DNA from: an uncultured Acidobacteriota bacterium
GTDB taxonomy: Bacteria > Acidobacteriota > Vicinamibacteria > Vicinamibacterales > UBA8438
Reading direction: 5' to 3'
Assembly (NCBI GenBank): GCA_913043805.1
Contig: CAJWMX010000009.1
Span: 1-18,588 of the forward strand
Length of the DNA stretch: 18,588 nt
A program made the translations under genes and the position numbers. The notes beneath the pieces were generated by a model. It saw only the letters and a program-made list of their open reading frames with translations, ran no database searches and had not been told where the DNA came from. Of this stretch, positions 1 through 10,600 are shown one piece after another (the stretch's first letter is position 1; every line of letters begins with the position of its first letter).

Positions 1-2
1 CA

Positions 3-1316
3 CTACTTCGCTCCACGGGACGACGGATTGCGCTGATGCTTCCGGCGATGCTGCTGCTCCCGACGCTGGCCAACGCGCAGGACGTCTCCCAGGAGATGTT
101 CACCGTCAACAACACCTGGATGCTAGTGGCCACCTTCCTGGTGTTCATCATGCACCTGGGCTTCGCCGCGCTCGAGAGCGGGCTCACCCGGGCCAAGAAC
201 ACCGTCAACATCCTGTTCAAGAACACCGCGATCATCGCCATCGGGCTGCTGACCTACGCGTTCGTCGGGTTCAACCTGATGTACCCGGGCGACTTCTCGA
301 TCGGGCAGTTCTTCGGGTTTGCCGGGTTCGGCCTGGACCCGGGAGCCGAAGGGAACACCGTCGCGTACGCTGACGGCGCCTACACCTACTGGACCGACTT
401 CATCTTCCAGGGCATGTTCGCGGCCACCGCCGCGACGATCGTCTCCGGGGCCGTCGCCGAGCGGATCAAGCTCGGACCGTTCCTGGTCTTCACCACCATC
501 TACGTGGCGTTCATCTACCCGGTCGCAGGGTCCTGGAAGTGGGGCGCTGGCTGGCTCGACCAGATGGGCTTCTACGACTTCGCCGGGTCCACCCTGGTGC
601 ACTCGGTCGGCGGCTGGGCCGCGCTGGTCGGCATCATCGTGCTCGGACCCCGCGCCGGCAAGTACCTGGCAGACGGAAAGATCCGACCTGTGGCTGGACA
701 CAGCATGCCACTGGCCACCATCGGCGTCTTCCTGCTGTGGCTCGGCTGGTACGGGTTCAACGGCGGATCCGTGTTGAGCGCGGATCCCGAGCTCGTCTCG
801 CTGGTCTTCGTGACCACGTCACTGGCCGCGGCGGGCGGCGTCATCGGCGCCATGGGCGCGTCCTGGACGTTCCAGCACAAGCCGGACCTTAGCATGGTGC
901 TGAACGGATCGCTGGCCGGCCTGGTCGGCATCACCGCCGGCGCCGACACGGTGTCGATCAACTCGTCGATCCTCATCGGCCTGGTGGCCGGGGTCATCGT
1001 GGTGCTATCGGTGCTGGCCTTCGACCGCGCCAAGATCGACGACCCGGTGGGCGCGCTGTCCGTCCACCTCGTGTGCGGCATCTGGGGCACCCTGGCCGTC
1101 GGTATCTTCAGTACCAACCCCGAGCACTCATTCGTCACCCAGCTGATCGGAGTGGCGGCCTACGGCGTGTTCTGCCTCATCGCGGCCTTCATCATCTTCA
1201 TCGCGCTGAAAGCCACCATCGGTATTCGCGTCGACGCCGAAGAGGAACGCATCGGACTCGACGTGGCCGAGCACGGCATGGAGTCCTACGGTGGGTTCTC
1301 GATCACACATTCCTAA
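3..1316 (+). CDS. amtB: Ammonium channel AmtB (Amt/MEP/Rh family), 5' end outside the window
   Basis: Inner-membrane channel that takes up ammonium for glutamine synthetase. Counting from the first ATG at 36, the frame shows the Amt hallmarks: DFAGSTLVH with D181 and pore H189, VHLVCGIWG with pore H344, WYGFNGGS with W238, F241 and S245, and FQGMFAA at the outer phenylalanine gate, with about eleven hydrophobic spans. A signal peptide ending LANA|QD precedes the mature protein, as in other Amt proteins. The frame stays open upstream of 36 and reads LLRSTGRRIAL; the two arginines look like the n-region of that signal peptide, so the true start is probably to the left of the window and the ATG at 36 internal. 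The C-terminal tail after the last span is about 30 residues, the usual contact region for PII. It stands 47 bases before a TorF-like gene and about 4.3 kb before glnB, which fits PII-gated transport. Family assignment is certain; only the start is not. Confidence 0.95.
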   Translation, partial: LLRSTGRRIALMLPAMLLLPTLANAQDVSQEMFTVNNTWMLVATFLVFIMHLGFAALESGLTRAKNTVNILFKNTAIIAIGLLTYAFVGFNLMYPGDFSIGQFFGFAGFGLDPGAEGNTVAYADGAYTYWTDFIFQGMFAATAATIVSGAVAERIKLGPFLVFTTIYVAFIYPVAGSWKWGAGWLDQMGFYDFAGSTLVHSVGGWAALVGIIVLGPRAGKYLADGKIRPVAGHSMPLATIGVFLLWLGWYGFNGGSVLSADPELVSLVFVTTSLAAAGGVIGAMGASWTFQHKPDLSMVLNGSLAGLVGITAGADTVSINSSILIGLVAGVIVVLSVLAFDRAKIDDPVGALSVHLVCGIWGTLAVGIFSTNPEHSFVTQLIGVAAYGVFCLIAAFIIFIALKATIGIRVDAEEERIGLDVAEHGMESYGGFSITHS

Positions 1317-1363
1317 CGACAACTAATGAGCACGACATCTTTTCTTCTTTGAGGAGTCCACAA

Positions 1364-2047
1364 ATGACGTCACGCACACTTCGCTCACGCCTGACCCGGG
1401 TCGCTCTTACCGCGGCCCTCGCCTTCGGCCTGCTCAGCGGCACCGCCGCCGCCCAGGATGTCAGCGTCTCGGCCAACGCCGGCTGGGTCAGCCAGTACTT
1501 CTACCGGGGGCTGCTGCAGAAGACTTCATCGGCCAGCGCCGGACTCGACATCAGCGCCGGACTCGTATCGCTCGGCACCTGGGCGGCCGATGTAGGCGAC
1601 GGGTCCGAGATCGACGTCTACGGCAGCGTGGGCGGCGGCAACGACACCTTCAGCTTCAGCGTCGGCGGCACCGGCTACTTCTACACGGGGCAGTTCGACG
1701 ACACCTACCTGGAGGCCAACTTCAACGCTGGCGCCGGACCGCTCGGCGTCGAGTTCTCGATCGGCCAGTATGAGAACTTCGGCATGGGCGAGCAGGACTA
1801 CTGGTTCCTCGGCATTTCCGCGTCGCACGAGGGCTTCAGCGGCACGGTGGGCACCTTTGGCCAGGACTTCGACGGCACCTACGGCGAAGTGGGCTATGGG
1901 TTCAGCGCGGGCGACATGGACTGGAGCATATCGGGCATCGTGAACGACTCGACGCTGTCCGGTCTGTTCGACGATGTCGGCGCCCCCGCGCCCGGTTTCA
2001 CCCTGGTCTTCGGGGTGAGCAAGACCTTCGATCTGACCGGAAACTAA
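1364..2047 (+). CDS. TorF-like outer-membrane protein, first copy
   Basis: A 227-residue secreted protein with an arginine-rich n-region, a hydrophobic core and a cleavage site around TAAAQ|DV. The mature part is made of short alternating amphipathic strands rich in G, S, Y, F and W, as in a small outer-membrane beta barrel. The opening of the mature part (ANAGWVSQYFYRGLLQ) and the following GTWAADVG...EIDVYGSVGG match what I remember of the TorF/Gcw_chp putative porin family; members are often found beside ammonium-transport or PII genes. The start at 1364 is fixed by GAGGAG at 1351-1356, seven bases upstream, and by the signal peptide; the frame is open further up but only as a shadow over amtB. 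It ends FDLTGN, without the terminal aromatic residue common in barrels. The substrate is unknown. The position suggests passage of a nitrogen compound across the outer membrane, which is inference. Confidence 0.8.
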   Translation: MTSRTLRSRLTRVALTAALAFGLLSGTAAAQDVSVSANAGWVSQYFYRGLLQKTSSASAGLDISAGLVSLGTWAADVGDGSEIDVYGSVGGGNDTFSFSVGGTGYFYTGQFDDTYLEANFNAGAGPLGVEFSIGQYENFGMGEQDYWFLGISASHEGFSGTVGTFGQDFDGTYGEVGYGFSAGDMDWSISGIVNDSTLSGLFDDVGAPAPGFTLVFGVSKTFDLTGN

Positions 2048-2100
2048 GACACCCCCAGGCGATCGACTCCGTGGTCGTTCGCGGGACCTCCTCGTGGGCA

Positions 2101-2132
2101 CCGCCGCACGCTGGACACTCGGCGTGCGGCGG
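2101..2132 (+). terminator. Perfect 11-bp hairpin between the two TorF-like genes
   Basis: The arms CCGCCGCACGC (2101-2111) and GCGTGCGGCGG (2122-2132) are perfectly complementary around a 10-base loop. The hairpin begins 54 bases after the first TorF-like stop. No run of T follows (the next bases are C-rich), so it is not a textbook intrinsic terminator. It may be a U-less terminator, a 3'-end stabiliser or an operator for the promoter just downstream. Confidence 0.5.
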
Positions 2133-2152
2133 TGCTCGACCTCCCCCTCCTC

Positions 2153-2161
2153 TGGTAAGAT
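2153..2161 (+). promoter_or_regulatory. Extended -10 promoter candidate for the second TorF-like gene
   Basis: TGGTAAGAT is an extended -10 element (TG, one base, then TAAGAT at 2156-2161, one mismatch from TATAAT). Transcription would start near 2168 and give a leader of about 38 bases ending in AGGAGG at 2193-2198. No good -35 hexamer lies 16-18 bases upstream, which is usual for extended -10 promoters. Placed after the hairpin at 2101-2132, it suggests that the second barrel gene and perhaps glnD-glnB have their own start. No sigma-54 -24/-12 pair is seen. Confidence 0.4.
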
Positions 2162-2205
2162 GTCCCGTTCACTCGGGGAACATCGGACACTCAGGAGGCT
2201 CACAT

Positions 2206-3078
2206 ATGACAGCGGGTCGGCGACCCGTGCGGCGCGCCCTGGGCATCATCGCCGTGGTGCTACTGGCCGGGGGAAGCCTGGCGGGCACCGCTCACGCCCA
2301 GGGCAACGACGGCAAGCTGTCGTTCTCGACCGGAGCGGACTTCAGCCACGCCTATTTCTTTCGGGGCATCCTGCAAGAGCACCAGGGCATCATCGCCCAG
2401 CCGTACTTCGATCTTTCGGTCAACCTGTTCGAGGGCACGCAGGGGCTCAACAGCGTCTCCTTCAACATCGGCCAGTGGAACAGCCTGCACTCCGGCCCGA
2501 CTGGCACTGATGGCCCGGCCGCCAACGTGGACGCCTGGTACGAGTCGGACTTCTACGCGGGCGTCGGTCTCGGGGTCGACAACTGGGACTTCGGCCTGAC
2601 CTACACCTCCTATCTCAGTCCGAACGACGCCTTCGGCACGGTCAAGGAACTGGCACTCAGCCTCACCGCGGATGACAGCGCCTGGCTTGGCAGCCTCGCC
2701 CTGTCGCCTCACGTGCTGATAGCGATCGAGCTCGACGGACAAGCGGACGGTGGCAGAAGCGAGGGGGTCTACTTCGAGCTGGGCGTCGAGCCAAGCTTCG
2801 ACGTCGACACCGTGGTCCCGATTTCGCTGAGCGTGCCGATCACGGTGGGTCTGAGTATGAGTGACTACTACGAGGCGAGTCCGGGCGACGACCGCGCCTT
2901 CGGGTTCATCTCGCTGGGCGTGGTCGGCAGCAGGCCGATCCCGGTGGGGGAAGCCTACGGCAACTGGGACCTCACCGCCGGCATTCACCTGTTCTCTCTC
3001 GGCGACGGACTCGCGAGCGTGAACAACGGCGACGAGTTGCAGGCTGTCGCGACGGTCGGCGTGTGTATCTCGTACTGA
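2206..3078 (+). CDS. TorF-like outer-membrane protein, second, larger copy
   Basis: A 290-residue exported barrel-type protein. Residues 1-31 are a signal peptide (RRPVRR, hydrophobic core, cleavage near AHA|QGN). The mature start (TGADFSHAYFFRGILQEHQG) aligns by eye with the first copy's GWVSQYFYRGLLQ, sharing the R-G-x-L-Q core, so both belong to one broad TorF-like group, though this one is longer and more divergent. Alternating strands run to a C-terminal tyrosine, the usual barrel-assembly signal. AGGAGG at 2193-2198, seven bases before the ATG, fixes the start. It stands 14 bases before glnD and may be cotranscribed with it. An outer-membrane channel role in nitrogen uptake is inference from the neighbours; a general SIMPL/DUF barrel of unknown role is the alternative. 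Confidence 0.7.
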   Translation: MTAGRRPVRRALGIIAVVLLAGGSLAGTAHAQGNDGKLSFSTGADFSHAYFFRGILQEHQGIIAQPYFDLSVNLFEGTQGLNSVSFNIGQWNSLHSGPTGTDGPAANVDAWYESDFYAGVGLGVDNWDFGLTYTSYLSPNDAFGTVKELALSLTADDSAWLGSLALSPHVLIAIELDGQADGGRSEGVYFELGVEPSFDVDTVVPISLSVPITVGLSMSDYYEASPGDDRAFGFISLGVVGSRPIPVGEAYGNWDLTAGIHLFSLGDGLASVNNGDELQAVATVGVCISY

Positions 3079-3092
3079 CGCGTGCGAACCTG

Positions 3093-5657
3093 ATGACCAC
3101 CGAGCCCGCCACCGACGCCGCCGAGCCCAGCCTGGCCGAGTCCCTGGCCGCGGCCCGCGACCACTTTGGATCGGCAAGTCGGGAAGCCAGAGGCGGCGCG
3201 GCCGAGTCCGAGGCGTTTTCTTCGGAGGTGGACGCGCTGCTGGTGCGCATCCACGCCGACGCCACCGCCAGCGCCGACACGCCGGTGGCGCTCATCGCGA
3301 TCGGCGGCTACGGGCGCCGCCAGCTCTGCCTGCACTCGGACATCGACCTCCTGATTCTCTTTGGCGGCCCGATCGAGGCGGCTGAAGAGCGCATCGTGAA
3401 GGCCCTGCTCCACCCGCTGTGGGATCTGGGTCTGGACGTGGGTCACCAGATCCGGCAGCTCTCGGAGTTGGAACAGCCTGAAATCGACAACCCGGAGTTT
3501 CTGACCGCCGTGACCAGTGCCCGGTTCCTGGCGGGCGAGGCGACCCTGTTCGAGGGACTTCGCCAGCGGGTGCTCGACCCGGCATCCGCCTGGCGCCAGC
3601 CCACCATCGACGCGCTCTGCCAGCTCATCGCCGACCGGCATCACACGTTCAACTCCACCATCTATCAGCTCGAACCGGACATCAAGGAAGCGCCGGGGGC
3701 GTTGCGTGACATCAACGCCATCCGGACGCTGGCGGAGCTGACCCAACCCGAGACCGGGCGCGCGGTGCCATTGACGGCCGGCCGCCTGGACGAGGCGTTG
3801 GACGAGGCCGAAGAGTTCTTTCTGCGGATCCGCTCGTTGCTGCACCTCGAAAATCGTCGGAACCTAAACGGCCTGAGCCACGAGCATCAGGTGACCGTGG
3901 CCGAGCGGTTCAGCTCGCCCGGCAGCGAGGAACGTACCCAGGTGGAAGCGCTGATGAGCGTGTACTTCCACCACGCCCGGATCATCTCTCGCATCCTGAC
4001 CGCGGCCCTGGACGAAGCCCGGCCCTCGGCGGAAGCGATCGAGAGGAAGGACGTTGGCGAAAATCTCCAGCGCGGGCCGGACGGAGTCAGCTTCGTCGAC
4101 ACGGTACGCGCGTCCCTGCGGCCACAGAACTGGCTGCGTCTGTTCCAGACCGGCATCGACGAAGGCTGCGCGGTGGCGCCGGAGACCCTCGCCTTCATCG
4201 AGCGGCACGGCGATCGCTACACGTCTGAGGAATTCTTCCCCGGCACCGACGAGCGCGACCAGTTCCTCCACTTCCTGAAGCCACATCCGGGACTCTACGG
4301 TCGTCTCTCGGAGATGCACGAGAACGGGCTCCTGGGACGGATGTTCCCGGAGTTCCGCAAGATCTACTGCCGCGTGATCCGCGACTTCTACCACAAGTAC
4401 ACGGTCGACGAGCACACCCTGCTGACCATCAGGAATCTCTCCGATCTGGCCGACCCGGAGTCGACCCGCCGCCGGCGATTCGCCAGCCTGCTGGCGGAGC
4501 TGAGAGAACCGGAGCTGATCGTGCTGGCGCTCATGTTCCACGACGTCGGCAAATGGACGAACAAGAACCACGCCGAGGAAAGCGTGCGGATGGTCGTCGG
4601 GCCGCTGCGACGGCTGCGGATCCCGCCCGACTCGATCCGGACCGTGGAGTTCCTGATCCGACACCACCTGCAGATGTCGGTGGCGGCGTTCAGGCGCGAC
4701 AGCGAGGACCCCGAGGTGGCCCGGCAGTTCGCCCGGCTGGTCGGCACCGAAGACCGTCTCAAGATGCTCTGCCTGCTGACGCTGGCCGACATCCAGGCGG
4801 TGAGTCCAGATACGCTCACGCCCTGGAAAGAAGAGCTGCTGTGGCGGCTCTACGTCGACACCTACAACCATCTGACGCTGGGCTACGGCGACGAGGTAAT
4901 CGCCACCGGCCAGCCGAGCCTGGCCGAGTTGAAGTCGCATCGTCCGCCCGAGATCTCGGAGCAACAGGTCACCGACTTTCTCGAAGGACTTCCCCAGCGT
5001 TATCTGCGCCTGGTCGACCCCCAGACCATCTACGACCACGTGCGACTGTCGCGAGACCTCGAACCAGAAGAGGTGCGGCTCCATCTCGATCGCCAGGATG
5101 ACGTGTGGGAACTCAGCGTGGTCACCAAAGACCGGCCACGGATCTTCTCGAACATCTGTGGCGTGCTCTCCTACTTCGGGATGGACATCCTCCGCGGCCA
5201 GGCGATGAGCAACCGCCAAAACGTCGTGTTGGATCTCTTTCGCTTCGTCGATGCCGACCGGTTCCTGGCGTTGAACGAGGCCGGACCCTCGGAGCTGACC
5301 CGACTGCTGCAGGACGTGGTCACCGGCGAATCCGATCTGTCGTCGATGCTCAGGGGACGAGAAGCCGGCTCGCGCAAGCGACGAGGGCGCCCGCCGGTGC
5401 GAACGCTGGTGCATTTCGATGACCACTACTCGGATCGCTACACAGTGCTGGAGATCGGGGGCGCCAACCAGTGGGGGTTGTTGCACCGGATCAGCCGGGT
5501 AATCTCCGAACATGGCTGTGACATCGATCTGGTACTGATCTCGACCGAGGGCGACCGGGCCATCGACGTGTTCCACCTCACGCAGAAAGGCGCCAAGCTC
5601 TCACCGGCGGTGGAACAGGACCTGAGGACCGACCTCGAGGAGGCGTTGGCCGTATGA
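3093..5657 (+). CDS. glnD: Bifunctional uridylyltransferase/uridylyl-removing enzyme GlnD
   Basis: Cytoplasmic glutamine sensor that adds UMP to PII under nitrogen limitation and removes it when glutamine is high. 854 residues from the ATG at 3093, close to the usual 850-900. In order: nucleotidyltransferase domain with GGYGRRQL (71-78) and the metal-binding HSDIDLLIL (D83, D85); a GlnD/GlnE-type helical linker; an HD phosphohydrolase domain with YTVDEH (436-441) and FHDVGKW (482-488); two ACT domains (about 672-745 and 783-853), the second carrying the glutamine-binding-type loop NQWGLLHRI. Both activities therefore look intact. An in-frame GTG at 3063 would add ten residues overlapping the barrel gene; I prefer the ATG because it lies just past that gene's stop, although neither start has a strong ribosome site. 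The stop overlaps the glnB start as ATGA, so sensor and substrate are translationally coupled. Confidence 0.96.
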   Translation: MTTEPATDAAEPSLAESLAAARDHFGSASREARGGAAESEAFSSEVDALLVRIHADATASADTPVALIAIGGYGRRQLCLHSDIDLLILFGGPIEAAEERIVKALLHPLWDLGLDVGHQIRQLSELEQPEIDNPEFLTAVTSARFLAGEATLFEGLRQRVLDPASAWRQPTIDALCQLIADRHHTFNSTIYQLEPDIKEAPGALRDINAIRTLAELTQPETGRAVPLTAGRLDEALDEAEEFFLRIRSLLHLENRRNLNGLSHEHQVTVAERFSSPGSEERTQVEALMSVYFHHARIISRILTAALDEARPSAEAIERKDVGENLQRGPDGVSFVDTVRASLRPQNWLRLFQTGIDEGCAVAPETLAFIERHGDRYTSEEFFPGTDERDQFLHFLKPHPGLYGRLSEMHENGLLGRMFPEFRKIYCRVIRDFYHKYTVDEHTLLTIRNLSDLADPESTRRRRFASLLAELREPELIVLALMFHDVGKWTNKNHAEESVRMVVGPLRRLRIPPDSIRTVEFLIRHHLQMSVAAFRRDSEDPEVARQFARLVGTEDRLKMLCLLTLADIQAVSPDTLTPWKEELLWRLYVDTYNHLTLGYGDEVIATGQPSLAELKSHRPPEISEQQVTDFLEGLPQRYLRLVDPQTIYDHVRLSRDLEPEEVRLHLDRQDDVWELSVVTKDRPRIFSNICGVLSYFGMDILRGQAMSNRQNVVLDLFRFVDADRFLALNEAGPSELTRLLQDVVTGESDLSSMLRGREAGSRKRRGRPPVRTLVHFDDHYSDRYTVLEIGGANQWGLLHRISRVISEHGCDIDLVLISTEGDRAIDVFHLTQKGAKLSPAVEQDLRTDLEEALAV

Positions 5658-5986
5658 AGCTGGTGAAGGCGATCGTGCGCCCCAACAAGGTCGACGCGGT
5701 GAAGGACGCGCTCGCCAGTTGCAGCGTCGCCGGCATGACCGTGTCCGAGGTCCGCGGTCATGGCCGACAGCGTGGCCACTCGGCGGTGTATCGGGGCCGC
5801 GAGTATGAAGTCTCGCTGCTCCCCAAGATGAGAATCGAGACGGTGGTTTCCGACGACATGGTGGAAGACGTCATCGAGGCCATCTCCGAGGCGGCCCGGA
5901 CCGGCGAGATAGGCGACGGACGGGTCTTCGTGCTTCCGGTGGAGGAGAGTCGAAACATCCGAACCGGAGAACGCGACGTGGTGTGA
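5654..5986 (+). CDS. glnB: Nitrogen regulatory protein PII
   Basis: A 110-residue trimeric signal protein that binds ATP/ADP and 2-oxoglutarate, is uridylylated by GlnD, and in turn steers GlnE and AmtB. The sequence follows E. coli GlnB closely and without gaps: GMTVSEV, GRQRGHSAVYRGREY as T-loop, LPKMRIE, TGEIGDGRVFV and IRTGE. Both T-loop tyrosines are present, Y46 and the uridylylation site Y51. By position against E. coli GlnB, K85 is E, K90 is R and R101 is N, while R103 is kept; the changes touch the nucleotide-binding side. Start: the ATG overlaps the glnD stop by four bases (ATGA). Whether it is called glnB or glnK cannot be settled from sequence; it stands with glnD and glnA but amtB is also in the cluster. 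Confidence 0.95.
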   Translation: MKLVKAIVRPNKVDAVKDALASCSVAGMTVSEVRGHGRQRGHSAVYRGREYEVSLLPKMRIETVVSDDMVEDVIEAISEAARTGEIGDGRVFVLPVEESRNIRTGERDVV

Positions 5987-6082
5987 CAACGCACCGACAC
6001 ACCGGCATCGCCATCGGCTCTACCCCGACCGCGACGCCGACACACGAGTCACCAACTGAAGGGACGAAAGGGAGGAACACGG

Positions 6083-7516
<1,434 letters not shown>

Positions 7517-7530
7517 GAAGCGCTCCTAGG

Positions 7531-7586
7531 AGTCAGGAGACAAGAGACAGGAGCCACGAGAAGCCAGACGGCTTCAGGCTTCAGAC
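7531..7586. repeat. Degenerate heptamer-periodic tract after glnA
   Basis: In strict 7-base register the spacer reads AGTCAGG, AGACAAG, AGACAGG, AGCCACG, AGAAGCC, AGACGGC, TTCAGGC, TTCAGAC. The first five or six units are variants of one purine-rich heptamer and the last two look like a switched version. Eight units fill 56 bases between the glnA stop and its terminator. The period resembles the heptamers in the other spacers of this window, but the unit sequence differs. Confidence 0.5.
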
Positions 7587-7591
7587 GCTCT

Positions 7592-7630
7592 CGGCGGGGT
7601 GGCCTTCGGCTGCCCCGCCGTTTCTTTCTC
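7592..7630 (+). terminator. Intrinsic terminator of glnA
   Basis: CGGCGGGG (7592-7599) pairs with CCCCGCCG (7613-7620). The pairing continues inward through two G-U wobbles and GCC/GGC to a TTC loop, giving about 13 continuous pairs. TTTCTTTCTC follows directly (7621-7630). This is the clearest intrinsic terminator of the window and acts on the plus strand. Confidence 0.88.
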
Positions 7631-7641
7631 TGTGCCCCGGG

Positions 7642-10600
7642 ATGACGTCTGATTCGGCTACCACGGCCCGGGACCTGTTTCTTTCCAATGACCTGACCGA
7701 GGCGGGGGCGCAGGCGTATCTGGCCTCGCGCGGGTTCTCCGATCCGAAGGCGGCCGACGAGCATCTGCAGGCGCTCGCCCAGGACCTGCCGACGCGGCTG
7801 GCGCTGGGCGAAGTCGCCGATGTCATCATCGACGCCCTGGCCGACTCGGGTGACCCCGACGGTGCGCTGGTCGGGCTCACCCGCTACCTGGTCACACGCG
7901 CACCGATCAGCGGCTTTCTCGGTTACCTGAAGGACGACCCACGCGCCGCTGAGATTCTGGCGGCGCTCTTCGGCGCCTCTCCATCCCTCGGAGAGGTCCT
8001 GATTCGGAACCCCGAGTTCTTTCACTGGCTGCAACTGTCGCTCAAGCGGCCGGCCCCGGATCTGATCGACCTGCGTGACGCCCTGCAACAACTGCTGACG
8101 AGCGATCTGAGTACCGAGGCCAGAATCGAAGCAATCAAGCGCTTCAGGCGGCGCGAGTACCTCGGTGTCGCGGCGCGCGATCTGTTGGGGGTGAGCGATC
8201 TGCCTGCCGCCACCGCACAGCTCTCGCTGCTAGCCGACGTGGTGATCGACAGCGTGCTGGGGTTGCTGGTCACGGACCTCGCGAACAGTCAATCGCTGCC
8301 GCGGATGCCAGGGCGCTTCGCCGTCATCGCGATGGGCAAGCTGGGTGGCCTGGAGCTGAACTACAGCTCGGACATCGACCTCATCTACGTGTACGAGCCT
8401 GACGATCCGGGCAACCCGGCCCAACACGATCTTTTTCACAAATTGGCCCGCCGCCTCACCAAAGCGCTCGGCGACCACACCGACGAAAGCTACCTCTACC
8501 GGGTCGACCTCAGGCTCCGTCCGATGGGACGACACGGTGACGTGGCCTGCACGCTGAAGCAGTACGGCCACTACTACGACTCGATGGGCGAGACGTTCGA
8601 ACGGTTCGCGCTCATCAAGGCGCGGCCAGTCGCAGGCGACCCCGATCTGGGCGCCGCCTTCATGGATCTGGTGCTCCCCTTCGTGTACCGACGGTATCTC
8701 GACCATGCCGCGTTCGAGGAAATCGCCCGCTACAAACGACGCGCCGAGCAGGCCGGCGATGGCGAACGTGACGTCAAGACGGGCCGTGGCGGCATCCGCG
8801 AGATCGAGCTGTTCACCCAGATCCTGCAGGTGACCTACGGCGCCGAGCACGAGGCCGCGCGTTCGCCCACGACCCTGCGCGCCCTGGCGGCGCTGCTCGA
8901 CCAGGACATCGTCGACGCCGACGTCCACCGTCAGCTGGACGAAGCCTACCGCTTCCTCCGGATGGTGGAGCACCGGCTGCAGATCGTCCACCAGAGCCAG
9001 ACCCACACCCTCGACGCGGCCGGCGAGATGCTGGATCTGAGCGCCCGCCGCATGGGGTTCGCGTCGGCCGCGGCGCTGGAACAGACGCTGGCCCACCACC
9101 GAGACCAGGTGCATGCCATCTATGCCGACCTACTGGCCCCTGAACCGGAGGAGGAGGACGCCGGCCGGCTCCTCTTCCGCTGGCTGAGCGGCGAGATCTC
9201 GGACGACGACACGACCGGGTATTTGCATGGGCTCGGGTTCCGCGACCCGGAGGCGATGCTCAATCAGATTCGCGCGCTCGACGAGGTCCCGTCGCTCGTG
9301 CAGTCTCGCTCGACCACCCGGAACCTGCTGTCGAATCTCGTCGGCTCCGTCCTCCCGGCACTGCTGACGCGAGCCGAGCCCGAACGCATCCTGAACCGAC
9401 TCGAACGGATCGTCTCCGGCTCTGGCGCCTCGGGAACGCTCTTCAGGACGTTGCTGGAATCGGCCCCGCTCAGAGACAAGCTGGCTACGCTCCTCGACAG
9501 CGGGGACCTGTTCGCCGACCGGCTCTCGCGTCACCCCGAGCTGCTGGACGCGACCGTCCAGGCCCCACCCGCCCTCGCCGTTCAAAGAGAGAGCTGGGAG
9601 CGGGAGCTCGAATCGGTCGCCGACGAGGCCCCGGACACCCGCGCGGACCGCGTGCGACGGCTTCGCTACATGGAGGAGTTCAAGATCCTGATCGAGTGGC
9701 TCGACGGGGGTGACCTGGCCGTCCTCCAGGAGAAGCTCTCGGGACTCGCCGACAACTGTGTCAGCCACGGCCTGGGCTGGCTACTGCACGACGACCCGCA
9801 GGACGACACCGAGTGGCTCGTCGTGGCGATGGGCAAGCTCGGCGGTCTGGAGCTGACCGCGCACTCGGACCTCGACCTGGTCTTTCTGTATCGCGGAGAA
9901 CCGAACGACGGAGCGTTGTTCACGCGTGCGGAGTCCACCGTCAAGAAGCTCTACCGCTTTCTCGAACAGCCGACCCAGGCCGGCATCGCCTACGAGCTCG
10001 ACACCCGGCTGCGGCCAGACGGCAAGAAGGGGCCGCTGGCCATGCCGCTGGACAAGTTCGAGAGTTATCTCGCCGAGCGAGCCGAGCGGTGGGAGCGTCT
10101 GGCTTGGACCAGAGCCCGGGTGGTGACCGGCTCAGCGGCCCTGGCCCAGGACGTCACCAGAGTGGTCACCGACTTCGTCTACCAGGGGTGGGACGACTCG
10201 CTCCCCGAATACGCCCGACACATTCGCAGCCGGATGGAGAATGAGCTGGGCAAGGAACGTGCGAAGAAACGGTTCCATCTGAAAGTCGGCCACGGCGGGC
10301 TGTCCGATATCGACTTCCTGATACAGTTGCTCCAGATCAGGCACGGGGGGGAGTCACCCGAGTGGCGCGTCGCCGGCACCCGCCGGCTCCTCATCGACCT
10401 GCCGCCGAACCCGCCCCTCGACGCCGACGATGCAGCGAGACTGCGCGAGGCCCACGCCTTCCTCCGCACCCTGGAGACCCGCCTTCGGATCGAAGCCGAC
10501 GCTGGGGCGTCGACGATGTCTACCGACCCGGCGCGTCTCGCCGTACTGGGCGCTCGAATGGGCATGCCTCCGCCCACCGGCGAGACGCTGAAGCGGCGCT

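Noticed and set aside
3063..3092. GTG at 3063 as glnD start
   Set aside because: It would overlap the preceding gene by 16 bases without a ribosome site; the ATG at 3093 lies just past that gene. Not excluded.
2260..3177. A 305-codon minus-strand open frame opposite the second barrel gene
   Set aside because: Arginine- and glutamate-rich shadow composition; the plus strand has a signal peptide, ribosome site and barrel strands.
3864..5576. A 570-codon open frame on the minus strand opposite glnD
   Set aside because: glnD in this stretch has clear HD and ACT motifs; the antisense frame is the usual by-product of high-GC codon use, and shows no motif of its own.
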